Shown: positions 33,489 to 39,345 of the stretch, one piece after another
How the letters are laid out: each line of letters opens with the position of its first letter
How positions within the stretch are numbered: the stretch's first letter is position 1
Origin: Betaproteobacteria bacterium
Lineage (GTDB): Bacteria > Pseudomonadota > Gammaproteobacteria > Burkholderiales > SG8-41
Assembly (NCBI GenBank): GCA_947486575.1
Contig: CANKUB010000034.1
Location: 1-39,345 of the forward strand
Direction of reading: 5' to 3'
DNA length: 39,345 bases
The notes under the pieces: generated by a model
What the model saw: the letters and a program-made list of their open reading frames with translations, nothing else
Databases searched by the model: none
Told to the model about the DNA's origin: nothing
Translations under genes and position numbers: made by a program

Positions 33489-34453
33489 TGGCGTCGTCAA
33501 TGGCGGGCTGTGCGTTGCTTGCATTCAATTGCGCTGCACAAACAGTCGCTCAGAATTATCCGTCGCGCCCGGTACGCGTGATTATTCCGTTTTCGGCAGG
33601 TGGTGCGGCGGATGTGCCGGGGCGCATATTGGCGGCGCGGCTTTCTGAAAATCTCAAGCAACAAGTGGTGATTGAAAACCGTCCCGGTGCAGGCTCCACT
33701 ATCGGTGCGGAAGCTGGGGCCAAGGCGCCGCCCGACGGCCATAACCTGTTCATGATCAGCAACACGCATTTTGTCAGTGCGGCGCTCTACAAAAAGTTGC
33801 CCTACGATGCGTTGAATGACTACACGCCGATTTCGCAGATTACCAATGCGCCGAACGTGCTGGTAGTGCATCCGTCGTTGCCCGCTAAAACCATCAAGGA
33901 GATCATCGCGCTGGCAAAAGCCAGACCGAATCAGATCGATTACGCCTCATCGGGCAACGGCAGCACGCAGCATCTGACCGGCGCGCTGTTCACCAAAATG
34001 GCGGGCATACAAATGACGCACGTGCCGTATCGCGGCAGCGGCCCGGCGACCGCCGATCTGCTGGCGGGGCAGGTGACAGTGGGTTTTCCTGGCATCGCGG
34101 GCATGTTGCAATTTATCAAAGGCGGCAAATTACGCGCTTTGGGCGTCACCAGCGGCAAGCGTTCGGCCGAATTACCCGACGTGCCCACCATTGCTGAAGC
34201 GGGTGTGCCGGGTTACGAAATGGTGGCATGGTTCGGCATAGCAGGGCCGAAAGGCATGGCGCGTGATTTGCAGATGCGCGTGCAGGGTGAATTGCTGCGT
34301 GTGTTGAAAAACGCGGATTTTCAGAAAAGCCTGCGCGTGGCCGGGCACGAAATTGCCTATCAGGAGCAGCCGGAAAAATTTTACGACTTCATGAAAATTG
34401 AAGCCGCGAAGTGGGCGCGCGTGGTGGCCGATAGCGGGGCGCGGGTGGAGTGA
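33470..34453 (+). CDS. Bug-family (TctC) periplasmic substrate-binding receptor
   Basis: A 327-residue exported receptor. The signal peptide is GYVASSMAGCALLAFNCAAQ, then YPSRPVRVIIPFSAGGAADVPGR, VIENRPGAGSTIGAEAG and a slightly altered PPDGHNLFMISN in place of the usual PDGYTLL. The C-terminal KIEAAKWARVVADSGARVE is typical. It is encoded nine bases after the hypothetical gene. It is the only one of the five Bug genes here that follows a heat-shock gene, probably by chance. The ligand is unknown and no membrane partner genes are present. Confidence 0.91.
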   Translation: MKTIGYVASSMAGCALLAFNCAAQTVAQNYPSRPVRVIIPFSAGGAADVPGRILAARLSENLKQQVVIENRPGAGSTIGAEAGAKAPPDGHNLFMISNTHFVSAALYKKLPYDALNDYTPISQITNAPNVLVVHPSLPAKTIKEIIALAKARPNQIDYASSGNGSTQHLTGALFTKMAGIQMTHVPYRGSGPATADLLAGQVTVGFPGIAGMLQFIKGGKLRALGVTSGKRSAELPDVPTIAEAGVPGYEMVAWFGIAGPKGMARDLQMRVQGELLRVLKNADFQKSLRVAGHEIAYQEQPEKFYDFMKIEAAKWARVVADSGARVE

Positions 34454-34490
34454 TGCAGGTACGTAGGCCGGAACGCGCAGTGGTTCTACC

Positions 34491-36335
34491 CTACGTACTG
34501 TGCAGTAACTCCAGAATAGCCTTGCCATAACGGTCAAGTTTTTTCGCGCCAATACCTGAAATTCCCGCTAACGCATCCAGTGTTTTTGGATTTGTAGCGG
34601 CGATACCCGCGAGCGTGCTGTCGTGAAAAATTACAAACGCAGGCACAGACTGCGCTTGCGCCTCCACATAGCGCCAGTCTTTGAGTTTATCCAGCAATGC
34701 AGTGTTGGGCTGCGCAGCGCTGCTGCTGCTCGCGCCACGGCGTGCCTTCGCTGTTTTTTCTTTGCCCCCTTTGACAACAACTACGCGGCGCATTTCAACG
34801 CTGACTTCGCCTTTTAGCACCGGGCGACTGGCGTCGGTAAGTTGCAGCGCGCCGTACGCCTCATGATCGGGGCGCGCGTAACCGAGTGCTACCAGTTGGC
34901 GGAACACATTGCGCCACATTGCTTCATCCAGATCTGCGCCGATGCCGAACACGGTGAGTTTGTTGTGCCCCCATTGCGTTGTGCGGTCAGTGGTTTTGCC
35001 GCGCAGCACGTCGATCAAATGCACTGCGCCGAAGCGTTGGCCCGTGCGGTAGATGCAAGATAGTGCCTTGCGTGCGGCGTCGGTAGCGTCCCAGGTTTGC
35101 GGCGGATCCAGACAATTGTCGCAATTGCCGCACGCCACGCTGGGTTCGCCAAAGTAATCGAGCAAGCGCACTCGGCGGCAACCTGCGCTTTCGCAAAGCC
35201 CCAGCAACGCGTCGAGCTTGGTGCGCAACACGCGCTTGAACACCTCGCCACCTTCGGACATATCGATCATGCGCTGCTGCTGCACCACATCGCCCAGACC
35301 ATAGGCCATCCACGCATCGGCGGGGGTGCCATCGCGCCCGGCGCGACCGGTTTCCTGATAGTAGCCTTCGATGCTTTTGGGTAAATCCAGATGCGCTACA
35401 AAACGCACGTCGGGCTTGTCAATGCCCATGCCGAACGCGATGGTGGCCACCACCACGATGCCGTCTTCCTGCTGAAAACGCGCCTGATGTTTGGCGCGCG
35501 CAGCGGTATCCATGCCCGCGTGATACGGCAGGGCGCGCACGCCTTGGGTTTTGAGCCACGCTGCGGTTTCATCCACTTTTTTCCGCGACAGACAATACAC
35601 AATGCCCGCGTCTCCTGCGTGATCTTCCTGGATGAAACGCAGCAGTTGTGCGCGTGCCTCGTTTTTATCGACAATGGTGTAGCGGATATTGGGTCGATCA
35701 AAGCTGGAGACGAATACGCGCGCCTTATCGAGTGCAAGCCGCAGAACGATTTCATCGCGCGTTTGCGGATCAGCGGTGGCGGTGAGTGCAATGCGTGGAA
35801 TATCAGGAAAGCGTTCGTGAAGCACCGACAGTTGCAGATATTCCGGGCGGAAATCATGGCCCCATTGCGACACGCAATGCGCCTCGTCAATGGCGAACAA
35901 CGCGATGCGCGACTCCTCCAGAAGCTCAAGCATGCGCGGCATCATCAAACGTTCGGGTGCTACGTAAAGTAAATCCAGTTCACCACTGCGCAATGCGCGC
36001 TCAACCGCGTTGGCTTCGCGGCCATCGAGTGTTGAATTCAAAAACGCCGCGCGCACGCCCACTTGTTTGAGCGCTGCAACTTGATCCTGCATCAACGCAA
36101 TCAGTGGCGACACCACCAGCGCGGTGCCGTCACGCAATAACGCAGGTAATTGATAACAAAGGGATTTTCCTCCCCCGGTCGGCATCAACACCAGCGCGTC
36201 GCCACCGCTGGTGACGTGCGTAACAATCTCGGCTTGCGCACCGCGAAACGCGGGGTGGCCGAATACGGTGGTTAGCAGGTGCAGGGGGCTGGAAGTTGGC
36301 GGCACGGCGATATTGCGCAAGCTAATGAGACACAT
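34491..36335 (-). CDS. recQ: ATP-dependent DNA helicase RecQ
   Basis: A 614-residue 3'-5' helicase for recombination and repair. Motifs in order: Q-motif region ([14 protein letters not shown]), Walker A MPTGGGKS (Lys58), DEAH box at ~150-153 ([18 protein letters not shown]), the motif V-VI run [20 protein letters not shown] then [12 protein letters not shown], zinc-binding Cys in the RQC region ([11 protein letters not shown]) and a C-terminal HRDC domain ([17 protein letters not shown]). It is full length for the family. The ATG at 36335 overlaps the end of the doc toxin gene by 14 bases; a GTG at 36305 is an alternative start. It shares strand and probably mRNA with the toxin-antitoxin pair. 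Confidence 0.94.
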   Translation of the reverse strand: MCLISLRNIAVPPTSSPLHLLTTVFGHPAFRGAQAEIVTHVTSGGDALVLMPTGGGKSLCYQLPALLRDGTALVVSPLIALMQDQVAALKQVGVRAAFLNSTLDGREANAVERALRSGELDLLYVAPERLMMPRMLELLEESRIALFAIDEAHCVSQWGHDFRPEYLQLSVLHERFPDIPRIALTATADPQTRDEIVLRLALDKARVFVSSFDRPNIRYTIVDKNEARAQLLRFIQEDHAGDAGIVYCLSRKKVDETAAWLKTQGVRALPYHAGMDTAARAKHQARFQQEDGIVVVATIAFGMGIDKPDVRFVAHLDLPKSIEGYYQETGRAGRDGTPADAWMAYGLGDVVQQQRMIDMSEGGEVFKRVLRTKLDALLGLCESAGCRRVRLLDYFGEPSVACGNCDNCLDPPQTWDATDAARKALSCIYRTGQRFGAVHLIDVLRGKTTDRTTQWGHNKLTVFGIGADLDEAMWRNVFRQLVALGYARPDHEAYGALQLTDASRPVLKGEVSVEMRRVVVVKGGKEKTAKARRGASSSSAAQPNTALLDKLKDWRYVEAQAQSVPAFVIFHDSTLAGIAATNPKTLDALAGISGIGAKKLDRYGKAILELLHST

Positions 36336-36744
36336 TGCCCTGCAATAACAATTTCAGGCGTGACGATGTTGCTTCGCGATCAATGCAAGAACGGGCAACG
36401 TCAAGCACAAGCGCTTCCCAGTCATCAATATTACGGCCGGGCAGATCAGGATCGGACAGTAATGTATTCGCTTTCAAAAAAACCAGGCACGTGGCCAAGG
36501 CGGTGCGCTTGTTGCCGTCAACGAAGGGATGATTTTTGCACAGATAAAACAGATACGAAGCGGCGATTTCCACCGGGTCGCTAATCAGCGGCGTACCACC
36601 AAACGAAGCTTGCGGCGCGGCAACGGCGGATTCCAGCAAGGCGCGGTCGCGCAAGCCGTCGCTGCCGCCGTGCGCGGCAAGTACTTCGCGATGAATGGCG
36701 AGAACGGAAGTCGCATCAAGGTGGATAAAAATTTGTTCAGGCAA
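36322..36744 (-). CDS. doc: Doc-type (Fic fold) toxin
   Basis: A 140-residue death-on-curing toxin. The catalytic loop [12 protein letters not shown] (His72) matches HxFx-(D/A)-G-N-K-R; in P1 Doc this loop phosphorylates EF-Tu and stops translation. The rest follows the Doc scaffold ([36 protein letters not shown]). It overlaps the upstream antitoxin gene by eight bases and the downstream recQ start by 14 bases. All key residues are present, so the toxin is probably active. Confidence 0.92.
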   Translation of the reverse strand: MPEQIFIHLDATSVLAIHREVLAAHGGSDGLRDRALLESAVAAPQASFGGTPLISDPVEIAASYLFYLCKNHPFVDGNKRTALATCLVFLKANTLLSDPDLPGRNIDDWEALVLDVARSCIDREATSSRLKLLLQGNVSH

Positions 36745-36964
36745 GGCGCTTGAACAATTCGGCGTTACGTTGGATTAAATCCTTGGCGATGGATGCAGCG
36801 TCGTTGGCAGATACAGCCGAGCGTATGGGCATGATGACTACCGCACCGCCATCATGCACCGTAACGTTTACCTGATCGCCGGTTTTAAGCCCCGTCAGCT
36901 CGCACAAAGCGGTGTCGAAAATCAGACCCTGCGAATTGCCGACTTTGGTGATGGATTTGAGCAT
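36737..36964 (-). CDS. AbrB/MazE-type antitoxin
   Basis: A 75-residue DNA-binding antitoxin. The swapped-hairpin AbrB/SpoVT fold is visible in MLKSITKVGNSQGLIFDTAL, then LTGLKTGDQVNVTVHDGG, and a C-terminal tail ([20 protein letters not shown]) that probably wraps and inhibits Doc. This differs from phage P1, where the partner is Phd; AbrB-Doc pairings are known. The ATG has AGGAG a few bases upstream. It is followed by doc with an eight-base overlap. The tandem palindromes upstream are its likely autoregulatory operator. Confidence 0.9.
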   Translation of the reverse strand: MLKSITKVGNSQGLIFDTALCELTGLKTGDQVNVTVHDGGAVVIMPIRSAVSANDAASIAKDLIQRNAELFKRLA

Positions 36965-36986
36965 GGCTGCTCCTGCGATAAAGGAG

Positions 36987-37016
36987 GTTAAACAATGTTT
37001 AACGCGTATTTTACGC
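36987..37016 (-). promoter_or_regulatory. Tandem palindromes, likely antitoxin operator
   Basis: Two adjacent perfect palindromes: GTTAAAC-AAT-GTTTAAC (36987-37003) and GCGTA-TTT-TACGC (37004-37016). They start 23 bp upstream of the antitoxin ATG and cover the predicted -10 box and the likely transcription start, the usual position for toxin-antitoxin autorepression. Confidence 0.65.
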
Positions 37017-37036
37017 CAGTTTTATTTGGCGAGCAA
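37008..37036 (-). promoter_or_regulatory. Probable promoter of antitoxin-doc-recQ
   Basis: On the minus strand a weak -35 TTGCTC (37031-37036) and a good -10 TAAAAT (37008-37013) are separated by 17 bp. The -10 lies inside the second palindrome of the operator. Transcription would begin near the first palindrome, ~40 bp before the antitoxin start. Confidence 0.5.
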
Positions 37037-37043
37037 TATACTA

Positions 37044-37070
37044 TAACTATTTGTTTTTATTGAATATTAA
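37044..37070 (-). repeat. AT-rich boundary motif, copy 9
   Basis: The minus strand reads AATAAAAACAAATAGTTA, just after the stop of the dioxygenase gene. It shares 15 identical bases with copy 7. Flanking bases give a partial dyad (AATATTCAATA / TATAGTATATT, 9 of 11 positions). It lies upstream of the antitoxin promoter. Confidence 0.55.
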
Positions 37071-37084
37071 TTAATCTATTCTAG

Positions 37085-37969
37085 CTACGCCACCTTCCTT
37101 GGCGGCCTCAACTCAGCCACCCCATCCGCATCGGTCGCCGCAATCGTGGTGCGTATCATGTAACGCGGTTTATCGTCGGGCCACGGGCGGCCTCGGTGCA
37201 TGCTGGCGCGGTTGTCCCACATCACCACGTCGCCCGCCCGCCATTCGTGTTGATAGGCGTGGCCGGGCGCGGTGGATATCGCCATCAGTTCGTCGATCAA
37301 CGCCAGCGCTTCGTTGTTGGCCATGCCTTCGATGCCGCCGGTGTGCGAGGCGATGTAGAGCGCGTTGCGGCCATTCACCGGGTTACGCCAGCGCATGCGC
37401 CAGCACGCAGGAGGCAGCGCGTTTTGTTCGCGTTGCGAGGCGAGCGTGGGGTCGATCTTGCTGCGTGAATGCGCGTAGCTGTGCCAGGCATAACTATTCG
37501 TGAGTTTTGCGCGCAACGATTCCGGCAAACGGTTCCACGACGCGCGCTGCGAAACAAACTCCGTTTCACCGCCCACGCCGGGAATGGTGCGCGCGGATAA
37601 CACCGATGCCAGCGCAGGCGTTTCACGGAACGAACTATCGGTGTGCCACAGTTGATTGGCCTTGGCGCGCAACGATTCTTTGTGGCCGGGTGGCACCAGC
37701 GCGCCGCTGGCTTTGTCGATATTGGTGAGGATTGAAAACGGCGTGCCTTCGCCGAGCGAGGCGACTTTGGCCGATTCAAGTGGACCGAATTTTGCGGAGT
37801 AGCCGACCTGTACTTGATCGTCTGTCGGTTGATTGCGAAACAGCAGCACGGAGTGTTCTTCAAATGCGGCGCGCACGGCGCGGTAAGCATTGTCGTTGCT
37901 GGCAACATCGGCCATGCTCACGCCGCGAATTTCGGCGGCGATTTCGGGGTGGAGTTTTATGATTTCCAT
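37085..37969 (-). CDS. TauD/TfdA-family Fe(II)/2-oxoglutarate dioxygenase
   Basis: A 294-residue dioxygenase. The iron-binding facial triad is seen as WHTDSSF (His109, Asp111) and MHRGRPW (His258), and the 2-oxoglutarate-binding Arg lies in KPRYMIRTT. The family hydroxylates taurine, alkyl sulfates, phenoxyacetates and related compounds, often causing spontaneous cleavage. Substrate residues are not diagnostic here. The ATG has AAGGA at eight bases. It sits as a single gene between the toxin-antitoxin unit and the carboxylesterase, in line with the catabolic theme of the window. Confidence 0.93.
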   Translation of the reverse strand: MEIIKLHPEIAAEIRGVSMADVASNDNAYRAVRAAFEEHSVLLFRNQPTDDQVQVGYSAKFGPLESAKVASLGEGTPFSILTNIDKASGALVPPGHKESLRAKANQLWHTDSSFRETPALASVLSARTIPGVGGETEFVSQRASWNRLPESLRAKLTNSYAWHSYAHSRSKIDPTLASQREQNALPPACWRMRWRNPVNGRNALYIASHTGGIEGMANNEALALIDELMAISTAPGHAYQHEWRAGDVVMWDNRASMHRGRPWPDDKPRYMIRTTIAATDADGVAELRPPRKVA

Positions 37970-38019
37970 GGTGCATTCCTTTCAGTCATCCCGCAACTTT
38001 ACCACTCAATTCTTCGTAG

Positions 38020-38099
38020 GATGCTGGTGAACGCAGTGAACCGCATCGGTCGCGCTATGGTTGGGATCATACAAGGGTGGGCAAAGCGCAGAGTGCCCA
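38020..38099. repeat. Dispersed palindromic repeats (GATGC...GCATC and TGGGCA...TGCCCA)
   Basis: GATGC at 38020-38024 pairs with GCATC at 38043-38047 around GTGAACGCAGTGAA, a common betaproteobacterial intergenic repeat pattern. Adjacent TGGGCA (38078-38083) pairs with TGCCCA (38094-38099). Confidence 0.45.
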
Positions 38100-38178
38100 G
38101 TTACCGCACAAAATAAACCTCAGCATCGAGATTGCGCGGAACAGAATATTTCGCAAAATTGTTACGATGACTGTCCGC

Positions 38179-38201
38179 GTGGGCACAAAGGGCGTGCCCA
38201 C
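38179..38201. repeat. GTGGGCAC palindrome
   Basis: GTGGGCAC (38179-38186) pairs perfectly with GTGCCCAC (38194-38201) and is followed by CCTACGC. It belongs to the same family as the palindrome at 10323-10349. Confidence 0.5.
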
Positions 38202-38307
38202 CCTACGCTTGCTAATTCTCTTGAGTCAGTTGTTCAAGAAAGTATAGGGCCGGACACAAGAAAGAGTAAAAAGATGAAAAGTGCCGTAGGGTGCACACGC
38301 TACCGGA

Positions 38308-39345
38308 TCATGTGCGTCGACTGCCATCGGCCCGATACGCTGGACACGCGCTGATGGCGATGCGTTCTTCACAGGCAGGGTCGTTCACCAAGCGGCAATT
38401 GTTGTCAAAAATCATCGTCGGGTGATCTTTGGCATCATACGGTTTCCACTGCGGCAGGCCGCTGTGATTGGGGTTGCCGGTTTTCATGAAGGCATGCCAC
38501 GCGCCCATCATTTGATTTTGCAAGGCGTAGCGGTCTGCGCCTTTGCCGGTGATGCCCTCGGCGATATCGACGTTGCCGAATGAAAACGTGATACAAATGG
38601 TGTGTGGTGATTTGAGCAGGCCGTTTAGCACCGGCGATTTCCACGTGAACAGATAGTGCCATGACGGTGCATTGTTCTGCGCCGCTTTCAACTCCGACGC
38701 GCGTATGACATTGCGCCGGTATTGGTGATCGGTGCTGATGGCTACCCACAGATCGCCGGGCGTGGCGTTGGGGCGTGATTGGCGATACAAATCGATCAAG
38801 GCTTTTGCCTTGGTGTTGTCAACACCGGCAAAATCTTTGATACGCTCCAGCGCCTGCGCTTCGGTATAGGCAAAATTCTGCATCGCCTGCGAATACGGAA
38901 ACGTCATTTCGGTTTCGCACGAGCCGATCATCAGCGGCACCTTGGCCGATAGCGCGGGTGCGGTTGGGTCGAACGGATGCACCGGCAGCGAACGGCCATC
39001 GACCACGGGGCGGTAATTATCCACACGCCCCGCAGCGGCCACGGCTTTGGGCATGGCTTGCAGCAGCGTGGCGGTGGGCACATCCAGCAGCGCGCTTATT
39101 TTGCTGGTGTCTAACCCAAGTTGTGCCAGCAGATGATGCGTGTTGCGCGCAGCGGCATCAATCGTGGCCATGCGCAGCAGTGACGACGCGCTTTGAATAA
39201 TGGCTTTGTGAAACAGCCCTTGCGCCCGGGGCATCGCCATCAGCACGGCCACTTTTGATGCGCCGCCGGATTGGCCGGAGATGCTGACGTTGCTGACGTC
39301 GCCGCCGAAGTTGGCGATGTTTTGCTGCACCCATTTCAGCGCGGC
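38308..39345 (-). CDS. Type B carboxylesterase (N-terminus outside window)
   Basis: The C-terminal ~345 residues of a para-nitrobenzyl esterase-like enzyme; the frame is open to the window edge. The nucleophile elbow is SISGQSGGASKV, with Ser in GxSxG, preceded by the family's ALKWVQQNIANFGGD. The acid residue is probably in GSCETEMTF and the His in the SPHTICITFSFGN segment, where the family has HxxEIPFVF-like sequence. The loss of the usual EIPFVF pattern there is unusual. The C-terminus (AFMKTGNPNHSGLPQWKPY) is typical. It should hydrolyse carboxylic esters; substrate and any signal peptide cannot be judged. Confidence 0.88.
   Translation of the reverse strand, partial: AALKWVQQNIANFGGDVSNVSISGQSGGASKVAVLMAMPRAQGLFHKAIIQSASSLLRMATIDAAARNTHHLLAQLGLDTSKISALLDVPTATLLQAMPKAVAAAGRVDNYRPVVDGRSLPVHPFDPTAPALSAKVPLMIGSCETEMTFPYSQAMQNFAYTEAQALERIKDFAGVDNTKAKALIDLYRQSRPNATPGDLWVAISTDHQYRRNVIRASELKAAQNNAPSWHYLFTWKSPVLNGLLKSPHTICITFSFGNVDIAEGITGKGADRYALQNQMMGAWHAFMKTGNPNHSGLPQWKPYDAKDHPTMIFDNNCRLVNDPACEERIAISACPAYRADGSRRT

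Larger units (their letters stand above)
37970..38307. other. Gene-free stretch with degenerate repeats
   Basis: About 340 bp between the dioxygenase start and the carboxylesterase stop (both genes on the minus strand). It holds several repeat fragments (separate entries) and AT-rich remnants. No ORF with a ribosome site, RNA gene or convincing promoter was seen. It looks like a collecting spot for dispersed repeats. Confidence 0.6.

Noticed and set aside
36987-37016. Tandem palindromes as a CRISPR or attachment site
   Set aside because: There are only two, with different sequences, and they overlap a promoter. An operator explains them.
1-39345. Prophage, insertion sequence or integron
   Set aside because: No transposase, integrase, structural phage gene or target-site duplication was recognised. 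The GIY-YIG gene alone is not evidence of a mobile element.

Overview
The window looks like part of a betaproteobacterial chromosome, probably Burkholderiales. The grounds are five separate Bug-type (TctC) periplasmic tricarboxylate-binding receptor genes, a Pil-Chp type IV pilus chemosensory cluster in the order pilG-pilH-pilI-pilJ-chpA, and catabolic genes interleaved with short palindromic intergenic repeats. No tRNA, rRNA, CRISPR array, insertion sequence or phage gene was recognised. No database could be searched, so all family calls rest on motifs and gene order.

Layout. 1-1.7 kb: the 3' end of a hybrid kinase with a phosphotransfer (Hpt) domain, overlapping a receiver-GGDEF diguanylate cyclase. 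1.9-5.9 kb (minus strand): a Bug receptor, a flavin/4Fe-4S oxidoreductase of the dienoyl-CoA reductase/trimethylamine dehydrogenase type, and a second Bug receptor. 6.0-13.1 kb: an alpha/beta hydrolase, a secreted beta-helix protein, a Bug receptor, a broken GIY-YIG gene, an M32 carboxypeptidase and another Bug receptor. 13.2-14.5 kb: a membrane hexapeptide acyltransferase translationally joined to a sphingomyelin-synthase-like PAP2_C protein. 14.5-16.5 kb (minus strand): a class II aldolase-like protein and an FrsA-like hydrolase. 16.7-17.4 kb: a divergent YrdC-like protein preceded by a possible 24-codon leader ORF. 17.6-30.2 kb: a long signalling block consisting of a PAS protein interrupted by a stop, a receiver-Ser/Thr kinase, a stand-alone Hpt, an OmpR-type regulator interrupted by a stop, then pilGHIJ and chpA. 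30.2-32.9 kb: clpB with a near-ideal sigma-32 promoter. 32.9-34.5 kb: a conserved hypothetical gene and the fifth Bug receptor. 34.5-37.0 kb (minus strand): an AbrB-type antitoxin, a Doc toxin and recQ. 37.1-39.3 kb (minus strand): a TauD-type dioxygenase and a type B carboxylesterase cut by the window edge.

How the genes fit together. The signalling block mixes His-Asp phosphorelay parts (Hpt, receivers, the multi-Hpt kinase ChpA) with a Hanks-type kinase that carries its own receiver. It could couple type IV pilus control to Ser/Thr phosphorylation. The Bug receptors lie beside enzymes acting on organic acids, esters or flavin-reducible substrates, and no TctA/TctB membrane partners are visible.

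Most unusual observations. (1) A roughly 25-30 bp AT-rich motif with core AATAAAAACAATAAnTTA recurs at about nine gene boundaries, and several adjacent start codons have no Shine-Dalgarno. (2) Three genes carry in-frame stop codons inside otherwise intact domains: two TAG, one TAA and one TGA. Three of the four sit where Trp is expected. (3) The receiver-Ser/Thr kinase plus Hpt module directly precedes pilGHIJ-chpA.
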